Positions 17,394 through 26,256 of a stretch of DNA of 43,867 bases are shown piece after piece (position 1 is the stretch's first letter; each line of letters begins with the position of its first letter). The position numbers were made by a program, and so were the translations under genes. The notes under the pieces were generated by a model, which saw nothing but the letters and a program-made list of their open reading frames with translations, ran no database searches and was not told the origin of the DNA. The stretch spans positions 1-43,867 of the forward strand of contig JAFGCW010000003.1 of assembly GCA_016932435.1 (NCBI GenBank), given 5' to 3'. The DNA is from Dehalococcoidales bacterium (GTDB lineage: Bacteria; Chloroflexota; Dehalococcoidia; Dehalococcoidales; UBA2162).

Positions 17394-18551
17394 ATGAAAT
17401 ATCGTAAATTTGGAAAACTGGACTGGGAAGTATCTGCACTGGGATTCGGAGCAATGAGACTGCCGACGATCGGCTCCGATCAAATGAACGTCGATGAACC
17501 CGAAGCTATCCGTATGATCCGCTATGCTATCGACCATGGTGTTAATTACCTGGACACTGGATACCCCTATCACGGAGGCCAGAGCGAACGAATCGTTGGT
17601 AAAGCGCTCAAAGACGGCTACCGCGAACGAATGAAGCTGGCAACCAAGATGCCGGTGCGTATGGTTGAACGGTCTGAAGACTTCGACCGTTTTTTTAATG
17701 AACAGCGGGAGCGTTTAAAGGTCGATAAATTCGATTTCTATCTGTTTCACGGATTAAGAAGCTCGACATGGCCCCAGGTTCGCGATATGGGTATTTTCAA
17801 ATGGGCTGAAGACAAACTATCAAAAGGATTGTTCGATTACCTTGGCTTTTCTTTCCACGATGAATACGACGTATTCAAAGAAATAGTAGACAGTTACGAT
17901 AACTGGACGCTCAGCCAGGTCCAGTACAACTACATGGACGTAGATTACCAGGCAGGAAGACGAGGAGTCGAATACGCTGCAAAAAAGGGATTGGCTGTGG
18001 TAGTTATGGAACCGATACGGGGAGGAAAACTCAGCAGGACACCGCCAACGAAGGTCGCAGAAGTATGGAAAGACGCTTCAATAGAGCGTAGTCAGGCCGA
18101 ATGGGCGCTGCAATGGGTGTGGAACCAGCCTGAAGTATCTGTCGCCCTGAGCGGTATGAGTACTATGGACCAGGTTGTGGAGAATGTGGCTGTTGCCGAT
18201 CGCTCCGGACCGGGGATTTTGACCGCTGAAGAGCTAACCTTGATAGACCGTGTAAGAGAAGCTTATAAAGGCTCCCATCCGATTCCATGCACCACATGCG
18301 GCTACTGTATGCCGTGCCCGAATGGTGTAGAGATCCCCAGGATCTTCGAAGCATATAACGAAGCCGAAATCTACGGTGACACCCGCATGGGAAGGGCTTT
18401 CTACCAGGGCCTGAGACCATTCGGCCTCACGGCGGAACAACGCGCCAATAACTGTATCGAGTGCGGTCAATGCGAGGAAGCCTGCCCACAGAATATCGAG
18501 ATCATAGACTGGCTGAAAAAAGCACACGAAGTTCTCAGTTTGACTTCATAG
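17394..18551 (+). CDS. Aldo/keto reductase with C-terminal Fe-S cluster domain
   Basis: 385 aa from ATG 17394, behind GAGGGGAAGG; a frame-matched ATG at 17370 has no ribosome site. The N-terminal barrel has D54, Y59, K85 and H119. The C-terminal extension carries eight Cys in two groups, CTTCGYCMPC and CIECGQCEEAC, giving probably two [4Fe-4S] clusters. This architecture is widespread in anaerobes and suggests electron exchange with ferredoxin in addition to NAD(P)H. An alcohol dehydrogenase follows 64 bases downstream. Confidence 0.9.
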   Translation: MKYRKFGKLDWEVSALGFGAMRLPTIGSDQMNVDEPEAIRMIRYAIDHGVNYLDTGYPYHGGQSERIVGKALKDGYRERMKLATKMPVRMVERSEDFDRFFNEQRERLKVDKFDFYLFHGLRSSTWPQVRDMGIFKWAEDKLSKGLFDYLGFSFHDEYDVFKEIVDSYDNWTLSQVQYNYMDVDYQAGRRGVEYAAKKGLAVVVMEPIRGGKLSRTPPTKVAEVWKDASIERSQAEWALQWVWNQPEVSVALSGMSTMDQVVENVAVADRSGPGILTAEELTLIDRVREAYKGSHPIPCTTCGYCMPCPNGVEIPRIFEAYNEAEIYGDTRMGRAFYQGLRPFGLTAEQRANNCIECGQCEEACPQNIEIIDWLKKAHEVLSLTS

Positions 18552-18615
18552 CATCTTGTAGAAATTGATGATCCGGACTTAAGGTAAAGATCTGCAATAA
18601 AGGGCGTTAGGTGTA

Positions 18616-19752
18616 ATGATTACTACGTTTCATTTACCAACGAGAATAATATTCGGTACAGGAAGTATCGACCGGCTTGGTGAAGAAGCTAAGGCTTTGG
18701 GACAAAAAGCATTTATCGTTACTTACCCGGATATTCAACGGATCGGATTGTTAGACAGAGTACAAAAAATCCTTAAAGAAAGTGGCATCGAATCCCTGGT
18801 CTTTGACGCCGTCGAGCCGAATCCCCGAAGTACCACCGTTGATAGAGGAGCTAAGCTTGTAACCGGTAAGAAAGTCGACCTTGTCATTGGGCTTGGCGGC
18901 GGCAGCGCCATGGATACGGCGAAAGCAATAACACTGGCCAGTGCCGGTAACAAACCAATCTGGTATTATGCTGAGAACAGAGGTACCATTACCGATACTG
19001 CTCCGTCTATTATGCAGGTACCGACTATTGCCGGCACAGGATCCGAGGTAAATGCCGGAGCGGTGATAACAAACTGGGAAACACATCAGAAAACTTCGAT
19101 ACCAAACCACTGCATGTGGGCTAAGGCAGCAATTATCGATCCCGAATTAACACTGACCGTGCCATTAAGACTCACCGCTGCCGGAGGTGTCGATATATTT
19201 TCACATTTAGTCGAAAACTACCTTATGCCAGAAGAACCTTTACCGGTAAACGATGCCATCAGGGAAGCGTTGATGAAAGTGGTGGTTAAATATCTCCCTG
19301 TAGTAGTGGCTAAACTCGACGATATCGAAGCCCGAACTCAACTTTCCTGGGCGAGTACCATTGCCATGTCGCAAATCATCAGGTTAGGAGGTACGGTTGG
19401 CTCCATGACCTGTCACGGTATCGAACATGCCGTCAGCGGATATTATGATGTTACGCATGGTGAAGGACTGGCGGCTCTCCTCCCAGCTTGGATGAAGCAT
19501 ATTTCTACGGTCAGAAAAGAAAGACTCGACTTGCTGGCAAGAAATGTCTTTGAAAAATCTGATGGTATCAAGGCAACCGAAGAGTGGCTTGAGAGAGTAG
19601 GGATGAGGTTAAGACTATGTGACCTTGGGTGTGAACTTGAACGGGCTGAAGAAATAGCGAATATTACCGTAAAAACTTTTCGAAATCTACGATTACATCC
19701 CACGACACTTGACGCAAAGGCGATTGCACAAATTTACCGCGAATCTTTCTAG
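18616..19752 (+). CDS. Iron-containing (group III) alcohol dehydrogenase
   Basis: 378 aa. GGGSAMDTAK (94-103) binds NAD(P), and the metal ligands fit D193, H197 (GGVDIFSHLVENY), H267 and H281 (CHGIEHAVSGYYDVTHGEG). This is the BdhA/butanol dehydrogenase-like family, which interconverts alcohols and aldehydes in the cytoplasm. Start at ATG 18616 with AGG upstream. Together with the AOR and aldo/keto reductases it gives the window a heavy aldehyde/alcohol theme. Confidence 0.9.
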   Translation: MITTFHLPTRIIFGTGSIDRLGEEAKALGQKAFIVTYPDIQRIGLLDRVQKILKESGIESLVFDAVEPNPRSTTVDRGAKLVTGKKVDLVIGLGGGSAMDTAKAITLASAGNKPIWYYAENRGTITDTAPSIMQVPTIAGTGSEVNAGAVITNWETHQKTSIPNHCMWAKAAIIDPELTLTVPLRLTAAGGVDIFSHLVENYLMPEEPLPVNDAIREALMKVVVKYLPVVVAKLDDIEARTQLSWASTIAMSQIIRLGGTVGSMTCHGIEHAVSGYYDVTHGEGLAALLPAWMKHISTVRKERLDLLARNVFEKSDGIKATEEWLERVGMRLRLCDLGCELERAEEIANITVKTFRNLRLHPTTLDAKAIAQIYRESF

Positions 19753-20248
19753 AATCGGTAACAGGTTCGATGAGTGCTATCTTAAATGGATTGACTTGCA
19801 GGTAGAGTATTTACTATGTGGTAGTCGGCACTTGTTGCTAGCATTGATAATTCCCGAGTACAGGAACAAATTTGCTTAGAGAAATAGGGAAGTTATTACC
19901 ACCAGTGTACGTATAAAACAGCCGAACACATAAGAATTTCTAAGAATAAATGAGAGTCACATTTTAGTATTTTGTGACACTCAACTCGAATAACCTGATA
20001 TTTCCATTCATGGTTCCGCATGGACGTTCATCAATGGGTTACAATCCTGAGATATGTTTCATACGAAATGAAACAAAGCATTGTCTCAGAATAAGTTCGA
20101 TTCTTTAGGGTTTTTATCACGTTCGCTCTTTCCTGATAATGAGTAACTATCATATCTGCTGTAAAACTTGTGACGTAATTATTTGCCATGATGAAGTCAC
20201 GAATAGTAAACTACCTGAATAAATTCCGAATTCCTGGGGAGAATTAAC
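19753..20248. other. 496-base intergenic region upstream of the MFS gene
   Basis: No gene is supported. It contains the palindrome at 20055-20075 and a weaker inverted pair, GTCACA (19956-19961) and TGTGAC (19973-19978). It probably holds the control region of the transporter. Confidence 0.5.
20055..20075. promoter_or_regulatory. Palindromic operator candidate
   Basis: TGTTTCAT, five bases, ATGAAACA: a perfect 8-5-8 inverted repeat in the region upstream of the transporter and glycyl radical enzyme unit. The size fits a dimeric repressor such as TetR or GntR. No regulator gene is adjacent. Confidence 0.45.
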
Positions 20249-21553
20249 TTGCAGAGTAACAAGTACAGGATGTCCGGAAATATGGACGAATCCAATCCCG
20301 AAATCGGAGAGCATCAGGGATTTTCAATGCGAAATCTCAGGACGTTCAAATCATTTAAAAACCCAGTGTTTGCCCTGTATTTTGGCGGGTTATTCGGTCA
20401 GATGGTCGGCGTCAATATGCAGATGATGACGCGTTCATTCCTTGTATATGAACTGACCGATTCTGCATTTTTACTCGGAACAATGTCGCTCTTTTTTGCC
20501 GTACCGATGGTACCATTTTCGCTTTTCGGTGGTGTTATTGCAGATCGAATGCAGAAGAAATACATCATGCTTTACGGTCAGGCAGGATCGGCAATAGTAT
20601 CAGCCACAATTGGTTTTACGCTGCTGACAGGAGTTTTAACGGCTGAAAATCCCTGGTCCTGGTGGATTCTGGGGGCATCATCATTTTTTCAAGGAATTAT
20701 CATGGCACTGATGATGCCTGCAATGCAGGCTATCATTCCGGAGATAGTGGAAGGTGAAGACCTGATGAACGCGATTTCACTGAATACCATGGGAATGAAT
20801 ACCCTGCGTTTGCTGGCTCCTGCCGCAGCAGGATTCCTGATAGATTACGTTGGCTATGAAGCGGTATATTTTACGACTGCCATAGCGTATTTGATATCAG
20901 TAGTCTTTATATTCTTCCTTCCTAAAACCAGCACCGTTACGAAGACAACAACTGATGTATTATCGTCCATGAAGGAAGGGCTCAAATATTTAAAGAGCGA
21001 AAAAACAATCCTGCTAATCATGGGGTTTACACTGGTAATTACGATTCTTGCCATGCCCTTCCAGCAACTTCTTCCGATATTCGTCGTAGATATACTGCAT
21101 AAAACTCCACAAGCCGGAGGATTTCTGATGAGTGTGTCAGGTGTCGGTTCCATTATCAGTTCTCTTATACTAGCGTCTTTGCCGAACAAGAAACGCGGCT
21201 TCATGATGTTGGTAGGTAATATCATCCTCGGTGTTTCTCTGTTTTCGTTCGCGCTTTCTACGTCCTATCCACTGTCACTGGTGCTTATCGGATTCGTCGG
21301 CGTCGGGCAGATGGTCCAGATGGCACTTGGTACTACGCTGATACAATATTACAGCGATCCTGTGTATCTCGGGAGACTCATGAGTATCATGATGATGCAA
21401 TTCGGTCTGATGAGTTTCAGTACTTTTGTGGCTGGTGCACTAACGGAGTTGACCGGCAGCGTGCAGTGGTCAATAGGAGGCTTGGCACTGATACTTGTTG
21501 TGCTTTCCATTTCAGCTATAATCTTTGTCAAAAGGATCAGAAACCTTGAGTAA
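20249..21553 (+). CDS. MFS transporter (MFS_3 / EntS-like)
   Basis: 434 aa from TTG 20249, with GGGGAG upstream. A soluble N-terminus of about 35 residues is followed by roughly 12 hydrophobic spans. The loop GGVIADRMQKKYIM after the second span is the MFS motif A. The shape resembles the MFS_3 group of drug or siderophore exporters. It precedes the cupin-activase-glycyl radical enzyme unit on the same strand after a 415-base gap, so it may move that enzyme's substrate or product, or may be independent. Confidence 0.85.
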   Translation: MQSNKYRMSGNMDESNPEIGEHQGFSMRNLRTFKSFKNPVFALYFGGLFGQMVGVNMQMMTRSFLVYELTDSAFLLGTMSLFFAVPMVPFSLFGGVIADRMQKKYIMLYGQAGSAIVSATIGFTLLTGVLTAENPWSWWILGASSFFQGIIMALMMPAMQAIIPEIVEGEDLMNAISLNTMGMNTLRLLAPAAAGFLIDYVGYEAVYFTTAIAYLISVVFIFFLPKTSTVTKTTTDVLSSMKEGLKYLKSEKTILLIMGFTLVITILAMPFQQLLPIFVVDILHKTPQAGGFLMSVSGVGSIISSLILASLPNKKRGFMMLVGNIILGVSLFSFALSTSYPLSLVLIGFVGVGQMVQMALGTTLIQYYSDPVYLGRLMSIMMMQFGLMSFSTFVAGALTELTGSVQWSIGGLALILVVLSISAIIFVKRIRNLE

Positions 21554-21968
21554 CCTGGAGGCCAACATGGCATGTTTACACCACGATAATAGATTTGAGT
21601 CAGTAAATTCTGATAGTCATATTAAAATGTTACAAACTACTATTTCAGGAAGAGCGCCACACTATTTAATGTTCTCATTCAAAGTGCAGTGGTCACAAGA
21701 AAGCAGATTGTGACATCATTATTGCGTGAATTGTTAGATGGTATTTTGATATACTACAGGCTGTTTCAGCCATGAAGGATAATTGATATTTGTATTTATT
21801 TTTATGAAGGAAATAATCTCCCATGACTTTTCATACTTTTCATCGAGTGAATTGTACTTTGATACGTACATACTGTCAAAAACATAGACGAAATCTGCTC
21901 TTTAGTGATTGATATTTTTACTTTATTAGTGTAAGAATAGGTAGAACATTTACAGGAGGTTAAAGTGA
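21554..21968. other. 415-base intergenic region upstream of the cupin gene
   Basis: AT-rich. No gene is supported. It includes the promoter candidate at 21909-21937 and the AGGAGGT ribosome site at 21954-21960. Confidence 0.5.
21909..21937 (+). promoter_or_regulatory. Candidate promoter of the cupin-activase-GRE unit
   Basis: TTGATA, 17 bases, TAAGAA. The -10 is a weak match. It would start transcription near 21944, about 25 bases before the cupin ATG. Confidence 0.35.
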
Positions 21969-22385
21969 ATGGACGATACCAAATATGGGAAATATGTGGT
22001 TAGAAAATCAGTCACCAAACCTGAACCGTGGCCCACGATGGAGTGGATTGGTGAGACCGATTATAATACGAATGTGACGTTTATGATTACCCGAGTTATG
22101 GAACCCTGCGAGATGGAGGAATATCCGCACTCCCATGATTTCGATATGTATCTCCATTTTATATCATATGACTATGAACATATGGATGAACTATTCGCCG
22201 AGATAGAAATAGGACTTGGTGAAGAACGGGAAATACATACCATCACTTCCCCCACAAGTGTGTACGTTCCGGCTGGACTCGTTCACTGCCCTCTAACCTT
22301 TAAAAGAGTTGATAAACCTATCATTCTATTCCATACCAGTATCGCGTCTAAATATGTGAAAAAGGAAGAATCCCCAAATAGCTAA
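21969..22385 (+). CDS. Small cupin-domain protein
   Basis: 138 aa with a very good AGGAGGT site eight bases upstream. The first cupin motif is YPHSHDFDMYLHF (H54 and H56) and the second is VYVPAGLVHCPL (H106), so three His can bind a metal; the usual Glu is Asp or absent. There is no DNA-binding part. It lies 27 bases before the glycyl-radical activase and should be co-expressed with it. Possible roles are a metal-dependent isomerase or decarboxylase step, or substrate sensing. Function unknown. Confidence 0.75.
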   Translation: MDDTKYGKYVVRKSVTKPEPWPTMEWIGETDYNTNVTFMITRVMEPCEMEEYPHSHDFDMYLHFISYDYEHMDELFAEIEIGLGEEREIHTITSPTSVYVPAGLVHCPLTFKRVDKPIILFHTSIASKYVKKEESPNS

Positions 22386-22412
22386 TTTCTGGAATAATCA
22401 GGATAATAACGT

Positions 22413-23321
22413 ATGGAGAATCTGGTAACGAATATTCAGGGGTATTCTATCCATGATGGTCCTGGGATAAGAACTGTGGTTTTTTTCAAGGGATGCGGAC
22501 TTGAATGCCAGTGGTGCAGTAATCCTGAATGTATCTCTCCACTCCCGGAAGTAGGATTTGTGAAAAAACTTTGCACCCGATGCGGCAAGTGTTCCGAAAT
22601 CTGTCCTACAGGAGCCCTAGTGTTAGGAGAGGATAACTTTCCTCGTATCAATCGCCCCCTGTGTACCGGATGCGGTGAATGCAGTGAAGTTTGCACTTAT
22701 GGCGCAATTGTCCACTATGGGAAACAGATGAGCGTCGAGGAAATTTATGATATCGTATACCGGGATGAGGTTTTTTACATCTCATCAGGTGGTGGAGTGA
22801 CGGTTTCCGGCGGTGAAGCATTGTTGCATCCTGAATTGGTACATGACTTATTTAGAAAGTGCAGGGATGCTAATATTCATACCTGTATCGAGACCTCCGG
22901 ATATTCTCCTTCAACAGCTATACAACAGGTTCTTCCATATACGGATTATATACTTTTCGACTTAAAACTCCTCGATTCGGAAAAACATCTTTACTATACC
23001 GGTAAACCTAACGAATTGATACTTACCAATGCTGCAATTGTAAATGAAAGTAACATAGAAACACTATTCCGCATGCCGCTTATACCGGGAATAAACGATG
23101 ATATGCGGAATATCCAAGATACAGCGGCTTTTTTGCACAAACTGGGAAATAATGCCTGTCGTATCGAGCTTATGCCGTACCACAAGCTTGGGAAAGGTAA
23201 ATACGAGTCTCTGGATAAAAAATATATTTTAAGTGATATTTCAATACACGAACTGGAGCAGATAGAAGAAGTAAAAACGGCTTTTGAGAATCTAGGAATT
23301 ACTTGTATGATATCTAAGTAA
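22413..23321 (+). CDS. Glycyl radical enzyme activating enzyme (radical SAM)
   Basis: 302 aa. C28-x3-C32-x2-C35 (CGLECQWC) binds the radical-SAM [4Fe-4S] cluster. Two ferredoxin-like motifs are inserted after it: C54, C57, C60, C64 and C84, C87, C90, C94. This insert is typical of activases for glycerol dehydratase, choline lyase, hydroxyphenylacetate decarboxylase and benzylsuccinate synthase, not of PflA, which lacks it. It generates the glycyl radical on the protein encoded 51 bases downstream. GGVTVSGGE, the SAM-contact segment, is present. Confidence 0.95.
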   Translation: MENLVTNIQGYSIHDGPGIRTVVFFKGCGLECQWCSNPECISPLPEVGFVKKLCTRCGKCSEICPTGALVLGEDNFPRINRPLCTGCGECSEVCTYGAIVHYGKQMSVEEIYDIVYRDEVFYISSGGGVTVSGGEALLHPELVHDLFRKCRDANIHTCIETSGYSPSTAIQQVLPYTDYILFDLKLLDSEKHLYYTGKPNELILTNAAIVNESNIETLFRMPLIPGINDDMRNIQDTAAFLHKLGNNACRIELMPYHKLGKGKYESLDKKYILSDISIHELEQIEEVKTAFENLGITCMISK

Positions 23322-23372
23322 TGAACGATATAATGGAAAAGAAGGATCATGTAACTCCGGGAGGAGGTAGTT

Positions 23373-25823
23373 ATGGCTACTGAAACGACGACTGATGGAA
23401 TTATACTGGACCATATCGATAATTTGAAATTAAGTGATGGTCTTTTCCGCCTGAAAGATGCCATGTTCAGTGCTTTAAGAATAATATCCGTTGACCGGAT
23501 CAGACTGGCAATGGAATCCTGGAAGGAGACCGAGGGTGAAGACATCGAACTCCGGCGTGCGAAGATGTTTGAGAAGGTGCTGGAAGGCGTCCCGATAGAG
23601 ATCTATGATTTCGACGTGATTGTGGGGAGAGAAACCGAACACCTCATCGGAGCTCCGATCTTCGTTGATGAAACCGGAGATTCGATCCCGGGTATCTGGG
23701 ATGAAGGTGATAACCTTAGCCGGGGAATGATATTACTTGGTATCAATTCCAGAGAAGAGAAAGATATCTTGAGAGAATGTTCTCGCTTTTTCGCCGGGAA
23801 GACGGCACCCGATCATGTAAAAGCTGAATGGCAGTCCATCGTGGGAACCTGGGCAAAGGATATTACGGACGCAAAAGGCGCTGATCCCACTCCTGATTCC
23901 GGTTATTTCCCGGGCATAACCTGTAGAGGTATGTGGGAAAACCTTCTCTCTAAGGGGATGCGTGGTCTGATCGAGGAAGCTGAAGAGGGTATCCAACGGT
24001 TCAAAGAAATGAAAGAGACCGACATAAACAAATTCTATTTCTGGGAATCGGCGATTATCGTGTGCGAGGCGATGATTCAATACGCCCACAGGTACGCAGA
24101 ACTGGCACGCCGGAAAGCGGAAAAAGAATCCGAAGTCGCAAGACGAGACGAACTTTTAGAGATTGCTGATATATGCGAACGAGTGCCGGAATATCCGGCT
24201 CGAACATTCCACGAAGCTCTCCAGTTCATGAATTTCATCATGATTGGCAGAGGACTGGAAGCGATGTACCCCTTACTCGTCGGCAGACTGGACCAGTACT
24301 TGAATCCGTTTTTTGAAAATGACGTAAAAGAAGGATGCCTGACGCTGGAAAGGGCTGCGGATCTGCTCGGAAACGCCCTGATACTCTGGGGGATGAAAGT
24401 AGTCGCTCCTTCCGGTGAAACCCAGGAGGAAACTCACCAGTTCAGCTACAGTATCAACAGTATCAATCTCGGCGGCGTCGATATCGCAGGTAAAGATGCC
24501 ACCAACGCCTTAAGCTATCTTGTCCTCCATTTGATCGGTCTGGTAAAGATGTCATCGCCTACAGTACTGCTCAACTGGCATGCTCAGACACCTCGCCGGC
24601 TGCTTCTGAAAGCCCTGGAGACCAACTATCAGACAAAGGGTGGCATACCTCTCTTTGAAAACAGTGACCACGTGGTGGCAAGTTTCCTTAATGACGGAAC
24701 ACCCGTAGAAGAAGCGAGGAACTGGTACGGCCAGGGCTGCGTTACTCCTATATTGCCTACAAAGATCGACCATAACGGCAGCGAAGGCAAAGGAGCAGTC
24801 AACATAGCGCTTATGCTAGACTTAACTCTTCACCGAGGTGTATCGCAGATTACCGGAAAGAAAGTAGGTATCGATGTCGGTTATCCTCGAGAATTTACCA
24901 CCTTTGAGGAATTATACGAAGCCTTCAAAAAACAGTGTGAATTTATTATTAACCGCGTCATGTGGCTGGGCACTCTAGCCCAGAGTATCGAACCTCTTTA
25001 TTTGCGTTTTCCATTTAACTCCGTTGTTGCCGGGCCGAACTGCATGGAAAAAGGTCATGATATTTTAATCACCGATTCCGACCACAGTTATGGCATCAGC
25101 GACCGGGCTATCGTTGATACGGCAGACTCATTGACCGCTATTAAACAACTGGTCTATGAAGAAAAGAAGGTAACGATGGACGAACTTCTCCAGGCTCTGG
25201 ATTCTAATTTTACTGATGAGAGAGGTGAGGAAATACGTCAGATGTGCCTGGCGGCACCCAAGTTCGGGAACGATATCGAAGAAGCCGACTTGATGGTACA
25301 GGATATCGGTATCTTCTCCGGAAGTGTGATCATGTCTTATATAAATCCTTTCGATGTGGCGTGTAAGATCTCCCGCGAAGGATTATCCTGGCACTTTTTC
25401 GGCGGATTAGGCGTAGGAGCACTCGCAAACGGACGTAAATCAAAGGAACCGCTGAATGACGGCTCGATGTCCCCAATGCGGGGCATGGATAAACTCGGAC
25501 CTACCGGTGTAATGCGATCGGTGCTCAAAGCAGGCTTTAAAGAGTCGTATGCATCCTGCCTGAACCAGAAATTCTCGGGAACCATAATGCAGAGTCCTGA
25601 AAGCAGGGAAAAACTGGCTGATCTTACCGAAACCTTCTTTAAAAACGGCGGACAGCATATTCAGTTTAATCTGGTCGATACGGATGAATTACTCGATGCA
25701 AAAGCACATCCAGAAAAACACAGAGACCTGGTAGTACGCGTAGGAGGATTCAGCGCCTACTTCGTGATGCTTTCGCCGGAAATCCAGGACGATATCATAT
25801 ACAGAAGTACTCAGGGATGTTAA
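23373..25823 (+). CDS. Glycyl radical enzyme of unassigned type
   Basis: 816 aa, in the size range of non-PFL glycyl radical enzymes. The radical site is RVGGFSAYF with Gly792 near the C-terminus. The thiyl Cys is Cys456 in YGQGCVTPIL (codon at 24738-24740). Dehydratases, choline lyase and aryl-acetate decarboxylases of this family carry Glu two residues after the Cys (C-x-E); here it is Thr458. Other family blocks are DGSMSPMRGMDKLGPTG and HIQFNLVDTDELL. GGGAGGAGG lies before ATG 23373. The partner activase is just upstream. The missing Glu argues against the standard dehydratase or decarboxylase mechanisms; radical addition (as in arylsuccinate synthases, which have Cys-Met-Ser-Pro) or a new reaction is possible. 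No small Bss-type subunits are seen. Confidence 0.92.
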   Translation: MATETTTDGIILDHIDNLKLSDGLFRLKDAMFSALRIISVDRIRLAMESWKETEGEDIELRRAKMFEKVLEGVPIEIYDFDVIVGRETEHLIGAPIFVDETGDSIPGIWDEGDNLSRGMILLGINSREEKDILRECSRFFAGKTAPDHVKAEWQSIVGTWAKDITDAKGADPTPDSGYFPGITCRGMWENLLSKGMRGLIEEAEEGIQRFKEMKETDINKFYFWESAIIVCEAMIQYAHRYAELARRKAEKESEVARRDELLEIADICERVPEYPARTFHEALQFMNFIMIGRGLEAMYPLLVGRLDQYLNPFFENDVKEGCLTLERAADLLGNALILWGMKVVAPSGETQEETHQFSYSINSINLGGVDIAGKDATNALSYLVLHLIGLVKMSSPTVLLNWHAQTPRRLLLKALETNYQTKGGIPLFENSDHVVASFLNDGTPVEEARNWYGQGCVTPILPTKIDHNGSEGKGAVNIALMLDLTLHRGVSQITGKKVGIDVGYPREFTTFEELYEAFKKQCEFIINRVMWLGTLAQSIEPLYLRFPFNSVVAGPNCMEKGHDILITDSDHSYGISDRAIVDTADSLTAIKQLVYEEKKVTMDELLQALDSNFTDERGEEIRQMCLAAPKFGNDIEEADLMVQDIGIFSGSVIMSYINPFDVACKISREGLSWHFFGGLGVGALANGRKSKEPLNDGSMSPMRGMDKLGPTGVMRSVLKAGFKESYASCLNQKFSGTIMQSPESREKLADLTETFFKNGGQHIQFNLVDTDELLDAKAHPEKHRDLVVRVGGFSAYFVMLSPEIQDDIIYRSTQGC

Positions 25824-26256
25824 ATATTTTCTTTACAATATAGATATTGTGTGTTAATACTAGCAATAATTTAGATGTGGGCGACAGAGGGATAACAAGC
25901 AATATAAACGTATTTCTTCTCCTAAACCAAAAATCAGCACTATCAAACCGCACTATCGGCAGCTATACTAACCACTGTATCCAGGTCATATCTGAGGTTA
26001 TTGAGTATAGGATGGGAAAAAAGAAGAAGTCAATAACAATCCGCTGTCATACCTGCAAGTGTGCCCGTGTGGATATTACGGTGAACTAGCACTAAATGGA
26101 TTGAATTAGAATAAACTGGCGGGTAACAATCCTGCAGAATGTGACCTGACAGTCGAGTGAAATATTACATATTAGTAAGTAAGGGTACGTATATTTGCAC
26201 TCACTTTAATGTAAGATCTACAATGGTAGCCATTCTACTAAAAGGAGGGGGTAGTC
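25824..26256. other. 433-base intergenic region
   Basis: A short palindrome, ACAATAT-AG-ATATTGT (25835-25850), follows the glycyl radical enzyme stop. A frame at 26009-26089 would encode a Lys-rich peptide with Cys-His-x2-Cys, but it has no ribosome site. I see nothing else. Confidence 0.5.

Noticed and set aside
21711..21716. Repeated TGTGAC strings (also near 19973 and 20171) as CRP/FNR sites
   Set aside because: The half-sites are not arranged with the spacing or orientation of those regulators, and short matches are expected in AT-rich DNA.
25847..26089. An 80-codon frame after the glycyl radical enzyme
   Set aside because: No ribosome site and AT-rich, unconserved-looking content; the few Cys near its end are not enough to call a zinc protein.
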